Assembly: GCF_014250675.1 (NCBI RefSeq)
Contig: NZ_JACHTG010000004.1
Span: 558,001-622,000, forward strand
DNA length: 64,000 nucleotides
Reading direction: 5' to 3'
Source: Cetobacterium sp. 8H
GTDB lineage: Bacteria; Fusobacteriota; Fusobacteriia; Fusobacteriales; Fusobacteriaceae
Part shown: positions 21,080 to 29,058 of the stretch, piece after piece
Layout of the letters: each line of letters starts with the position of its first letter
How positions within the stretch are numbered: position 1 is the stretch's first letter
Position numbers and translations under genes: made by a program
Notes under the pieces: generated by a model
Told to the model about the DNA's origin: nothing
Database searches by the model: none
The model's input: only the letters and a program-made list of their open reading frames with translations

Positions 21080-21810
21080 TTTTTACAGTCTTTACCACCT
21101 AAAAATTCACAGAGCTCAAATGTCATTGGTTTATCAAAAACAATTCCTGGAGGACCCATCTCAACTATTTTTCCTCCGCTTACAAAGATGACACAATCAG
21201 CAACATCTTTTGCAAAGCTCATCTCATGAGTCACAAGAACCATATCTTTTTTATCTTTACGCAATTCTAGTATCGCTTCTAAAATCTCTTTTGTCAGAGC
21301 TGGATCAAGAGCTGATGTTGGCTCGTCTAAAAGTAAAAATTTTGGTTCTAGTGCTAGGGCTCTAACTATAGCAACCCTTTGTTGCTGTCCACCCGATAAT
21401 TGATGCGGATATTTATCTTTATGCTCATATAGATCAAATCTCTTTAAAAGACCTATCGCTCTTTCTTTAGCAATTTTATGCTCCACCTTTTGAACTTTCT
21501 CAAGTGGCAACATTATATTTTTTAAAGCTGTCAAATGTGGAAAAAGGTTAAATGCTTGGAATACAATTCCAACCCCTTTTCTATATTCATGTAGCTCCTC
21601 TTCTATCTTTGGAATCTGTTCTCCATTTATAATAATACTTCCAGATTCCGGGATCTCCAGTCCTGCTAAAATTCTTAGCAGGGTTGATTTCCCTCCTCCA
21701 GATGGTCCTATTATAACAAGTGAATGAATTTTTTCCAGTTCCAAATCTAAACTATTTAAAACTACCTGTTCACCGAATCTTTTACAGAGATCTTTAATTT
21801 TAATTTCCAT
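21073..21810 (-). CDS. Polar amino-acid ABC transporter ATPase
   Basis: A 245-residue ATPase of the GlnQ/HisP class. It has Walker A GPSGGGKSTL (about 35-44), Q-loop VFQAFNLFPH, signature [11 protein letters not shown] (about 138-148), Walker [13 protein letters not shown] and the switch histidine in LVTHEMSFA. Start ATG follows GAGGAGGTATACAT and overlaps the permease gene by 11 bases, so translation is coupled. It energises import with the permease and binding protein encoded just upstream. It is the last gene of the operon that starts with a membrane sensor and a LytTR regulator. Confidence 0.93.
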   Translation of the reverse strand: MEIKIKDLCKRFGEQVVLNSLDLELEKIHSLVIIGPSGGGKSTLLRILAGLEIPESGSIIINGEQIPKIEEELHEYRKGVGIVFQAFNLFPHLTALKNIMLPLEKVQKVEHKIAKERAIGLLKRFDLYEHKDKYPHQLSGGQQQRVAIVRALALEPKFLLLDEPTSALDPALTKEILEAILELRKDKKDMVLVTHEMSFAKDVADCVIFVSGGKIVEMGPPGIVFDKPMTFELCEFLGGKDCKKS

Positions 21811-22591
21811 ATGTATACCTCCTCTCTAGCCATTTTGAGAAGTGAGATATTGGATAGGTTAAAATTAGATACCCTACCGCTAAAATACAGTAGTTCTCTA
21901 TCGGTGAAAACGTCAAAGAGTCCACCTCTTGTACATTTTTAGTAAACTCATTTACAGCAATTATTGAAAGTAGTGATGAATCTTTTATTAAACTTGCGAA
22001 CTGTCCCGCAAGTGGAGGCATAACTCTTTTTATAACTTGAGGTAAAATGATATATCTATAGGTTTGAAACTTTGTAAACGCAAGAGCCCTTGCTGTTTCA
22101 ATCTGCACTCTATCTATGCTCTCTATTCCAGCACGAATAATTTCTGAGACATACGCCCCTGAAAAAATTCCCATTATTAGAACTCCCATCACATACCTAT
22201 TTTCTATCCCAAACGCCGTACCTATCACATAATAAAACAGATATATTTGAACTATAAGAGGTGTTCCTCTTATAATTTCAGTAAATCCTTTTGCAAAGTA
22301 GTATGTTGGTAAAAAACTTCCGCGTTGAGCGAAAACAAGCAGTGTTCCAATTAAAAAACTTACTATCAGAGAAAAAATTGAAATCATAACTGTCATTGAA
22401 AAACCTAATATAAACTTATATCTATATTTTTCTATTATTCCAGCCCAGTTATAAGGATAATCCAATCTATGAAAAGCAAAATAAAATACTCCTAAAACTA
22501 TTAATATCACAAGTATTATATTAAATATTTTTACTGCCATATTCTCTTTCATCTGTTTTGGTTTAAAAAACCAACTGCCCACTTTTCCCAT
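21800..22591 (-). CDS. Polar amino-acid ABC transporter permease
   Basis: A 263-residue inner-membrane permease of the HisM/GlnP family. A TM helix at about 22-44 precedes the conserved core. The EAA loop that docks the ATPase reads IETARALAFTKFQTYRYIILPQV near residue 165, shown here as IETARALAF plus YIILPQV. About five or six hydrophobic segments are visible. Start ATG has GGAGATAAAG upstream and lies 9 bases after the binding-protein stop. A single permease gene implies a homodimer. Confidence 0.93.
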   Translation of the reverse strand: MGKVGSWFFKPKQMKENMAVKIFNIILVILIVLGVFYFAFHRLDYPYNWAGIIEKYRYKFILGFSMTVMISIFSLIVSFLIGTLLVFAQRGSFLPTYYFAKGFTEIIRGTPLIVQIYLFYYVIGTAFGIENRYVMGVLIMGIFSGAYVSEIIRAGIESIDRVQIETARALAFTKFQTYRYIILPQVIKRVMPPLAGQFASLIKDSSLLSIIAVNEFTKNVQEVDSLTFSPIENYCILAVGYLILTYPISHFSKWLERRYTYGN

Positions 22592-22600
22592 CTTTATCTC

Positions 22601-23380
22601 CTAATCGAAGAAGAAAGGTACATTTTTCTCTTTAAAGAAAGCTCTCTCCTCACCTAGATACTTATCTGCAAGTTTATTAAACCCGTCATTATTTTTATAC
22701 TCCACTATGAACTCATCTATTTGAGCTCCCAAATCCTCTTCACCTTTTCTATATGCTATAGCCCAAGGTTGTGATTCTGTTTCAAACTGCTGTAAAAGCG
22801 GAATTGTAGTCTCTTGATTTCTAGTCCAGTTTCTATATATAGTAAGCGGATCATAGATAAAAGCATCAACTTTTCCTTGTGACACCTCTAGAATACAAGC
22901 TGTTTCCTTATCAAATACAAGTATCTCAGCATTTGGGAAGTACTTTTCAGCTACAGTGTGTCCACTAGTTCCCTTTTTAACAGCTACTTTTTTTCCTTTT
23001 TGGTTTAAATCCATAGGTTCTTTTATTCCAGAATTTTTATTTGCAAGCATTCCTAAATAAGATTTAGCATATGGTTTTGAAAAATTAACAGAATTTTTTC
23101 TTTCCTCAGTCACAGACATTGAAGAGATTATAATATCTATCTTTTTTGTCTTCAAAGCTGGAATAAGACCACCATAAGACATATCCTCTATTATGATATC
23201 CCTTCCTAAATACTCTCCTAAAGCATAAGCCATATCTACACTTATCCCTGTTGGTCTACCATTTAAATCCGACATTTCAAAAGGTGGATATGCTAACTCC
23301 ATCCCTACTATTAACGTATCTTCATTTGCAAAAGTAAAAGTTCCTAATAAAAACATCAAACAGATCCATATTTTTTTCAT
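22601..23380 (-). CDS. Amino-acid ABC transporter substrate-binding protein
   Basis: A 259-residue periplasmic solute-binding protein (SBP_bac_3, PF00497 type). Residues 1-18 (MKKIWICLMFLLGTFTFA) are a signal peptide with probable cleavage before NEDTL. No lipobox cysteine follows, so it should be soluble in the periplasm. Family hallmarks: VGMELAYPPFEM at the N-terminus, the GISVDMAYALGEYL helix, and DIIISSMSVTEERKNSVNFS. Start ATG follows GGAGGAGAAT. It lies 24 bases after the LytTR gene, so regulator and transporter share a transcript. Ligand unknown; an amino acid is expected. Confidence 0.93.
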   Translation of the reverse strand: MKKIWICLMFLLGTFTFANEDTLIVGMELAYPPFEMSDLNGRPTGISVDMAYALGEYLGRDIIIEDMSYGGLIPALKTKKIDIIISSMSVTEERKNSVNFSKPYAKSYLGMLANKNSGIKEPMDLNQKGKKVAVKKGTSGHTVAEKYFPNAEILVFDKETACILEVSQGKVDAFIYDPLTIYRNWTRNQETTIPLLQQFETESQPWAIAYRKGEEDLGAQIDEFIVEYKNNDGFNKLADKYLGEERAFFKEKNVPFFFD

Positions 23381-23404
23381 ATTCTCCTCCGTTAACTCGT
23401 ACTT

Positions 23405-24106
23405 TTATAACTCTATTCTATTTCTAGATAAATTTAAAATTTCCTCTAAAAATTTTATTTTGGCTCTACTCACAAATAAAGTTTGTCCTCCTTTGAAAGT
23501 TATCTTCTCATTTTTATAATCGATCTCCTTCAAAAGATTTTTATTTATCAGAGTTCCTCTTTCAAGCTTTATAAAATAAGAAAAACTCTTTAACTTATCT
23601 TCAACCTCAGAAAATCCTTTTTTAGATGAATAAAGTGTCCCATCTTTAATTTTTATACCTGTTTTTCTAGATATCCTGCAATAGTCGATATAAATTATCT
23701 CATCTAAACTTATTATAGCTTTATAGTAGCTATCATTTATCACAATCTCTCTTATAAATTCTGGATCTTGTTTTTCCGCTTTGTTTTCAAAAATTTCTTC
23801 TAAAGACTTCTCAATCTCAAAATAATCGTCCCTATATACACAATCATAGATCAACCTATTTTTAAAATATGATTTTATTTTTCTAAAATTGTCATCCCTC
23901 GAGCATAATAGTATTATTGGAATTCTTTTTTTATTAAAAAATTTAATTTTCTCTTCAAACTCTGGGTTTTTTATATCTAAGATTACAACTTCTATATTTT
24001 CTATTTCATATTTTATTATCTTTTCTATTGAGTAAAATTCTAAATCTGTAAGCTCTTCTAATATCTCTTGTAAACTGATATCTATCTCTATTCCTATTTT
24101 TCGCAA
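23405..24106 (-). CDS. LytTR-type DNA-binding response regulator with degenerate receiver
   Basis: A 233-residue protein. The C-terminal ~100 residues match the LytTR DNA-binding domain: SLDEIIYIDYCRISRKTGIK, then YFIKLERGTLINKNLLKEID and a final FVSRAKIKFLEEIL. The N-terminal ~110 residues resemble a receiver with VVILDIKNPE (candidate phospho-Asp D44) and PIILLCSRDD. The acidic pair expected at the end of strand 1 is replaced by GIEIDIS, so phosphorylation is doubtful. Start is TTG at 24106, with AGGAGG seven bases upstream, and overlaps the sensor gene by 13 bases. It probably controls its own operon, including the ABC transporter directly downstream. Confidence 0.82.
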   Translation of the reverse strand: MRKIGIEIDISLQEILEELTDLEFYSIEKIIKYEIENIEVVILDIKNPEFEEKIKFFNKKRIPIILLCSRDDNFRKIKSYFKNRLIYDCVYRDDYFEIEKSLEEIFENKAEKQDPEFIREIVINDSYYKAIISLDEIIYIDYCRISRKTGIKIKDGTLYSSKKGFSEVEDKLKSFSYFIKLERGTLINKNLLKEIDYKNEKITFKGGQTLFVSRAKIKFLEEILNLSRNRIEL

Positions 24107-25662
24107 TCTAGTTCCTCCTGCAATTTAAGCATTCTATATCTACTAGAAACTAAAGAAACTTTTTCTGAGACCATTTCTAAATATTTTTTTTCTTCATATG
24201 CCAGTTTTAAATTTTGACTTTTTATTAAAACAAGTCCTAAAAATGGTTTTTTCCCATACTTTAATCTTACTGCATAATCATACTCATCTTTACAAAGAAT
24301 ATCATTTGAATCAATAATTATTTCACTCTCATCATACTCTCTATCTTTTAAATATTTTTTATAGTCTTCTTTGTATAATAACATTTCTATTTTTACTTTA
24401 ACTAATCCTAACGTTTTTTTAACTTCTTTAGACAGTTGTTCTTCAAATTCTTCCATATTCCTTGTCAGATACATTCTATTTAAAAGTCCTTCTGTATAAT
24501 TTTTATCTACTTTTAAAGCTCCTGTAAAAAGATATGTATGGATATTCAAAACTATAAAAGAAACCATTATCCATAAAACAATATCTATACTTTTAGTAAA
24601 TACATAAAATAGATATAGATGTACAAACATCTGAAAGACTTTAATTGCAAGCAGTTTATATTTATTATTTAAATTTACATCTATTAGAAATATATACCAA
24701 TATATAAAGGTAAACTCAAACATATTTAGATAGAAATAAAATCTATGTTCAAATCGAATTAAATCTACCACTATTGATAATATTAGAAAACTTAATATCG
24801 TTAAATTCTTTTTTGTAATAATTTTTTTTATTATTTCACTTTTTTGATTTCTATTTATATCTATAAAATAGATCAAAAGGATTATAACCGTTGCATCTAT
24901 CCAAGTATAAAAAGGTAGTAGTATTTTTGAAATCCACTTTAAATTTACCATAATGTAGTTAAGTACATCTGCATTAAAAATAATTGAGTTATAAAAGATC
25001 TCAGATGAGAGATAACAAAAGAATAACGCTCCAATAAAAAAGTTTGTTATCCTATCTTTTTTTCTTATCTTCTTTTCATTTACGTATATAAGTAAATATA
25101 ATCCCAATATTGAAGTTATTCCAATATTTATATGCATGACTAAGATATTTGAAAAAGTTAGTGGATTTGTAAAGAACATTTTTATAAAAAGAAGAATTAG
25201 TGGAAATATCAACTCTTTTCTTTTTAATATCTCAGCCTTAAATGAATAAAACAAAACTCCATTGTAAAGAATGAAGAGCCCTGTGAACACACTTAGAAAT
25301 ATAATATCTTTTAGGTTTTCCTTTTTTAATGTATAGTAATATTTTTTCTTGAAAGGTTCCTTGCTCTTATTTATAACTTTCTCTTTTGTCGGATTGTCCT
25401 TAATTTTTAATAGATATTCCCCCTCTGGAACATTGTTGCTCACAAGGCCATTCATATATCTCTGGGTTCTTATTTTCTTTATTTCGTTATTTTCATTTTG
25501 GAATAGTTCTGTCTTCTCTTTTGTGCTATTAAAAATATCCACAGTGTTATGATTATTTGATATAAAAATATAGTCTGTATAATCCTTTGAAATATAGCTC
25601 ATCCCTATAAAGAAAATTGCAAATATACTTAGGTATATCATCAGTTTTTTTGTTAAGCTCAT
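24094..25662 (-). CDS. Multi-pass membrane sensor with cytoplasmic GAF-like domain, no kinase
   Basis: A 522-residue protein. An N-terminal TM (about 7-25) is followed by a roughly 85-residue extracytoplasmic segment. From about 115 to 380 come some eight hydrophobic helices, and then a soluble C-terminal domain (about 385-515) that looks GAF-like (VKVKIEMLLYKEDYKKYL, then a Leu-rich helix). The architecture recalls the sensor part of ComP-like receptors, but the reading frame stops before any H-box, N-box or G-box. Its gene overlaps the LytTR regulator gene, so they form a pair. The signal and how it is passed on are unknown; direct protein-protein contact is one possibility. Start ATG has a GGGGGGAG purine run just upstream. 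Confidence 0.7.
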   Translation of the reverse strand: MSLTKKLMIYLSIFAIFFIGMSYISKDYTDYIFISNNHNTVDIFNSTKEKTELFQNENNEIKKIRTQRYMNGLVSNNVPEGEYLLKIKDNPTKEKVINKSKEPFKKKYYYTLKKENLKDIIFLSVFTGLFILYNGVLFYSFKAEILKRKELIFPLILLFIKMFFTNPLTFSNILVMHINIGITSILGLYLLIYVNEKKIRKKDRITNFFIGALFFCYLSSEIFYNSIIFNADVLNYIMVNLKWISKILLPFYTWIDATVIILLIYFIDINRNQKSEIIKKIITKKNLTILSFLILSIVVDLIRFEHRFYFYLNMFEFTFIYWYIFLIDVNLNNKYKLLAIKVFQMFVHLYLFYVFTKSIDIVLWIMVSFIVLNIHTYLFTGALKVDKNYTEGLLNRMYLTRNMEEFEEQLSKEVKKTLGLVKVKIEMLLYKEDYKKYLKDREYDESEIIIDSNDILCKDEYDYAVRLKYGKKPFLGLVLIKSQNLKLAYEEKKYLEMVSEKVSLVSSRYRMLKLQEELDCEK

Positions 25663-25691
25663 TCTCCCCCCCGGTGTTTTGTTATATGTTG

Positions 25692-25720
25692 AATATACTC
25701 TATATATAACGTTTTGTAAA
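25692..25720 (-). promoter_or_regulatory. Promoter of the sensor/LytTR/ABC operon
   Basis: Minus strand TTTACA (25720-25715), 17-base spacer, TATATT (25697-25692), about 30 bases before the sensor ATG. Five-of-six matches to each consensus hexamer. Confidence 0.6.
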
Positions 25721-25737
25721 TAAATTTATTATAAAAA

Positions 25738-25763
25738 AAGCCCTCCAAATTAATGAAGGGCTT
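25738..25763 (-). terminator. Intrinsic terminator downstream of porB and of a possible small RNA
   Basis: Arms AAGCCCT / AGGGCTT; on the minus strand the hairpin is followed by TTTTTTTAT. It lies about 180 bases after porB's stop, so it ends either a long 3' untranslated region or a separate small RNA. Confidence 0.75.
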
Positions 25764-25870
25764 AATTTAGTCTAATTTCTAGACGTCGGGGCACTTTAAT
25801 ATCTAACCATGGTTAAATGTTTAAGGATAAGTTTTCACTTATGATTTAGTATAACTTATTCTTATTTTTT
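25738..25870 (-). ncRNA. Candidate structured small RNA or 3' UTR element
   Basis: The 278-base gap between porB and the sensor gene has no ORF but dense minus-strand structure. In transcript order: ATAAGT-GAAA-ACTTAT (a hairpin with a GNRA loop, about 25823-25838), the 12-base palindrome TAACCATGGTTA (about 25806-25817), a GTCTA/TAGAC hairpin around GAAAT (about 25776-25790), then the intrinsic terminator. A TATACT box precedes the first hairpin, but its -35 is weak. No known riboswitch or sRNA family was recognised. It could equally be the processed 3' end of the por transcript. Confidence 0.4.
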
Positions 25871-25940
25871 TTAAAAGTGCTCACGAACATATAGTTTATA
25901 TTTTCACACATTCTATGCATTTTTATGAACAAATTAATTT

Positions 25941-26879
25941 TTATACCTCTTCTCCACATCTTTTTAAAAGAGCTTCCCATCTTCTGTCTACTTCCTCTTG
26001 CATCTCTACTAAAAGATGCTCGTTTCCAGCTTTGAATAGATGAGCAAATCTTCCTTGCTCTTTTAAAAACTCAGTGATTGGAAGTTTATTTTTTGGTCTA
26101 TATGAAAGTTTCCATTCCCCATTTATAACTTCAAATAGTGGCCAGTAACATGTTTCAACAGCAAGTTTACACATCTCCATAAGTTTTTCTGGAGAATATC
26201 TCCATCCTCTAGGACAAGGAGCTAAAACATTTAAAAATGCTGCACCCTCTGTATAGATAGCTTTTTCAGACTTTTCATGTAAATCTTTAAAGTTACCTAT
26301 GAAAGTTGTTTGAGCTACATATGGAATGTTATGAGCAGCCATGATATCTGCTAACTCTTTTCTTCCCTGTATCTTTCCATTACTATCTTTTCCTATAGGT
26401 GAAGTTGTTGTATCTGCAAACTTTGGTGTAGCTGACGATCTTTGAATTCCTGTATTCATGTATGCTCCATTATCATAACATACATAAACCATGTCATGCC
26501 CTCTCTCCATAGCTCCCGAAAGTGATTGGAATCCTATATCATAAGTTCCTCCATCCCCACCAAAAGCTATAAATTTATGAGTATCTTTTACTTTCCCTCT
26601 TCTTCTAAGAGCGTTGTATGCTCCTTCTACTCCACTTAGAGTAGCCGCAGCATTTTCAAAAGCTGAGTGGATAAATGAATCCTTCCAAGCTGTATAAGGA
26701 TACATAAAAGTTGAAACCTCTAAACATCCAGTGGCATTTGCTATAACTGCATGATCTTCAACTTTCAAGGCTCTTAAAACTCCTCTTGCTGCAACCCCTG
26801 CACCACATCCTGCACAAAGTCTATGTCCACCAGTTAATCTTTCTGGTTTATTCATCTCTTCTTTAAAATTATACGCCAT
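25941..26879 (-). CDS. porB: 2-oxoacid:ferredoxin oxidoreductase beta subunit (TPP-binding)
   Basis: A 312-residue subunit of the four-subunit pyruvate-type oxidoreductase. The N-terminal HRLCAGCGAG (about 19-28) supplies cysteines of a 4Fe-4S cluster. GGDGGTYDIGFQSLSGA (about 108-124) with DNGAYMNTG is the thiamine-diphosphate/Mg2+ motif. PCPRGW near 204 adds a further cysteine. The enzyme decarboxylates a 2-oxoacid and makes acyl-CoA plus reduced ferredoxin in the cytoplasm. It is last of the leftward megL-porC-porD-porA-porB run, 4 bases after porA. Pyruvate is the usual substrate, but 2-oxobutyrate is attractive here because methionine gamma-lyase heads the run. Confidence 0.93.
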   Translation of the reverse strand: MAYNFKEEMNKPERLTGGHRLCAGCGAGVAARGVLRALKVEDHAVIANATGCLEVSTFMYPYTAWKDSFIHSAFENAAATLSGVEGAYNALRRRGKVKDTHKFIAFGGDGGTYDIGFQSLSGAMERGHDMVYVCYDNGAYMNTGIQRSSATPKFADTTTSPIGKDSNGKIQGRKELADIMAAHNIPYVAQTTFIGNFKDLHEKSEKAIYTEGAAFLNVLAPCPRGWRYSPEKLMEMCKLAVETCYWPLFEVINGEWKLSYRPKNKLPITEFLKEQGRFAHLFKAGNEHLLVEMQEEVDRRWEALLKRCGEEV

Positions 26880-26883
26880 CTTA

Positions 26884-28134
26884 CTACCCCCTTACTCCTA
26901 AGTGTCTGTAAACTCTTCCAATTTCAAAATCTGATACATCTGCTAGAAGCAGCTCAGGATTGTAAGCAATTTCCACTTGATTTTCTATAAGTTGTTTTGC
27001 GTGTGCTTCATATAAAAGTTCATTAAAGACTCTTTTTATTGTATCCACAGTTACGTCTCTTCCACCTAAACCGTATACGTAGTTAAACATTTCAGGTCTG
27101 TCATGTGAATCATAAAGAGCTGATCTTACCTCAGCAAAAAGTGGTCCTCCTGCTGCCGAGAATCCCTCACATTTATCCATTACACCCACAACTTTTTTAC
27201 CAGTTAGAGCATGTTTTAAATCGTCAAATGGGAATGGTCTAAATACTCTTATCTTTATTAATCCAACTCTTTTCCCTTCAGCTCTTAACTCATCTACAGC
27301 CTCTTTAGCTGTTCCTGCTGTAGAGTTAATTACAACAATTGCAACATCTGCATCTTTCATTTTATACTCTTCAAAGAATGAGTATTTTCTTCCTGTAAGT
27401 GCTTCAAACTCTTTAGCTACCTCTTTAATTACATATTTTGCATTGATCATAGCATGAGCTTGTTGAACTTTATGCTCCATATAATAGTTTGCTATATCAT
27501 ATGGTCCATGAGCAATTGGTCTAGCTGAGTTTAATAGATAATCTTCTGGGTTATACTCCCCTACGAAAGCTTTTACATCAGAATCCTCTAAAAGTTCTAT
27601 ATTTTCTACAGCGTGACTTGTTATAAATCCATCTTGGCAAACCATAGCTGGAAGTTGTACATCTGGATGCTCAGCTATTTTTACAGCTTGGATATAGTTG
27701 TCATAAGCCTCTTGATTTGTTTCACTATATATTTGAATCCAACCAGTATCTCTAGCTCCCATAGAGTCACTGTGATCAGCGTTTATATTGATTGGTCCTG
27801 TAAGAGCTCTATTGATTAGGGCCATAGTTATAGGTAGTCTCATAGAAGAAGCAACATAAAGCATCTCCCACATTAAAGCAAGTCCGCAAGATGATGTTGC
27901 TGTCATAGTTCTAGCTCCTGCAGCTTGAGATCCTATACATGCTGACATAGCACTGTGTTCAGATTCAACTGGGATAAACTCTGTGTTTACAACTCCATCT
28001 GCTACGAATTTAGAGAAGTACTGGGGTACCTCAGTTGATGGTGTAATTGGAAATGCTGGCATTACATCTGGATTTATCTGTCTCATCGCTGTTGCCACAG
28101 CTTCGTTTCCTGACATTCTCTCTCTTATACTCAT
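26884..28134 (-). CDS. porA: 2-oxoacid:ferredoxin oxidoreductase alpha subunit
   Basis: A 416-residue alpha subunit. Features: SGNEAVATAMRQINPDVMPA at the N-terminus, AFPITPSTEVPQYF with the conserved I-T-P-S/Y, FIPVESEHSAMSACIGSQAAG (the active-site Glu region) and ATSSCGLALMWE. A C-terminal transketolase-like domain II has VRVFRPFPFDDL. Start: GGGAGAGG directly abuts an ATG at 28140 but is six bases before ATG at 28134, so the latter is chosen. It contributes half of the thiamine diphosphate and substrate pocket. It lies between porD and porB as in archaeal and Thermotoga-type operons. Confidence 0.93.
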   Translation of the reverse strand: MSIRERMSGNEAVATAMRQINPDVMPAFPITPSTEVPQYFSKFVADGVVNTEFIPVESEHSAMSACIGSQAAGARTMTATSSCGLALMWEMLYVASSMRLPITMALINRALTGPININADHSDSMGARDTGWIQIYSETNQEAYDNYIQAVKIAEHPDVQLPAMVCQDGFITSHAVENIELLEDSDVKAFVGEYNPEDYLLNSARPIAHGPYDIANYYMEHKVQQAHAMINAKYVIKEVAKEFEALTGRKYSFFEEYKMKDADVAIVVINSTAGTAKEAVDELRAEGKRVGLIKIRVFRPFPFDDLKHALTGKKVVGVMDKCEGFSAAGGPLFAEVRSALYDSHDRPEMFNYVYGLGGRDVTVDTIKRVFNELLYEAHAKQLIENQVEIAYNPELLLADVSDFEIGRVYRHLGVRG

Positions 28135-28147
28135 AATCATCCTCTCC

Positions 28148-28450
28148 CTAAACCTTACTGAACTCTATCGCTTTAAATGGACATACTGCAAAACAAACTC
28201 CACAACCTTTGCAGTGATCCTGATCAAAATCTAGTCTTTTCCCATCTTTTACTGGAATTGCTGAGTCTGGACATACAGGGAAACAAAGCATACACTGCTT
28301 ACAATTCTCCTCGATAAACTCAACTTTCATTGTTCTCCAATCACCAGTTTTAAAGTTTGCTGCACTTCCAGCTTCGTATACAACTCCTCCAGGAGTTATA
28401 TCTTGCCACTTTATTGTCTCATCTATCAATTGTCCTTTTTTATTTCTCAT
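28148..28450 (-). CDS. porD: 2-oxoacid:ferredoxin oxidoreductase delta subunit (2x 4Fe-4S)
   Basis: A 100-residue ferredoxin-like subunit. Two CxxCxxCxxxCP motifs, CKQCMLCFPVCP (about 54-65) and CKGCGVCFAVCP (about 80-91), each bind a 4Fe-4S cluster. They carry electrons from the thiamine site to external ferredoxin. The N-terminal half (ITPGGVVYEAGSA, then GDWRTMKVEF) is typical of PorD. Its ATG overlaps the porC stop by one base (TAATG), and porA follows within 14 bases, giving tight stoichiometry. Confidence 0.94.
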   Translation of the reverse strand: MRNKKGQLIDETIKWQDITPGGVVYEAGSAANFKTGDWRTMKVEFIEENCKQCMLCFPVCPDSAIPVKDGKRLDFDQDHCKGCGVCFAVCPFKAIEFSKV

Positions 28451-29025
28451 TATCCATCCACCTCATCCATTGAACGCTTTAGCGCACACATATTCCCCTC
28501 TAAAACTTGAGGTTTTGTGCTAAATTTATGTTTAAATGATTCCTCCATATTTTTGATGAACTCATCTTCAGGTATAAGTCCACTCACCTTAACTACTGCA
28601 CCTAACATAGGTGTATTTGGGAAATATTTGCCTAAGCACTCCTCAGATATCTTTTTTGCATTACAAGTATAAACTCTACCAGTATACCCTCTAAGTTCTG
28701 CTCTTATCTCTTCAGGAGTTCTCTCACTATTTACAATAATAGCTCCTCCATCTTTAAGTCCTTTTTCAACCTCTATCGATTTAATAAGCGTTTCATCTAC
28801 AACAACTACAAAGTTTGGTTCATAAATATTTGAATGTACCCTTATTTGAGATTTTCCAATACGATTATAAGCCGTAATTGGTGCTCCCATTCTTTCTGGT
28901 CCATACTCTGGAAAACCTTGAACAAACATTCCACTACTAAATGCTACATCTGCTAATAGAAGAGACGCTGTCTTTGCACCTTGTCCACCTCTACCATGCC
29001 ATCTGATTTCTACCATCTTATCCAT
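28450..29025 (-). CDS. porC: 2-oxoacid:ferredoxin oxidoreductase gamma subunit
   Basis: A 191-residue gamma subunit. The N-terminus has the family signature MVEIRWHGRGGQGAKTASLL, followed by FVQGFPEYGPERMGAPITAY, the segment that helps bind CoA and contacts alpha. Usual length for PorC of separate-subunit enzymes. It begins 33 bases after the methionine gamma-lyase gene with no terminator between, which suggests cotranscription. Start ATG has AAAGGA nine bases upstream. Confidence 0.92.
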   Translation of the reverse strand: MDKMVEIRWHGRGGQGAKTASLLLADVAFSSGMFVQGFPEYGPERMGAPITAYNRIGKSQIRVHSNIYEPNFVVVVDETLIKSIEVEKGLKDGGAIIVNSERTPEEIRAELRGYTGRVYTCNAKKISEECLGKYFPNTPMLGAVVKVSGLIPEDEFIKNMEESFKHKFSTKPQVLEGNMCALKRSMDEVDG

Positions 29026-29058
29026 GCTCTACCATCCTTTTTTTTATTTATGTAATTT

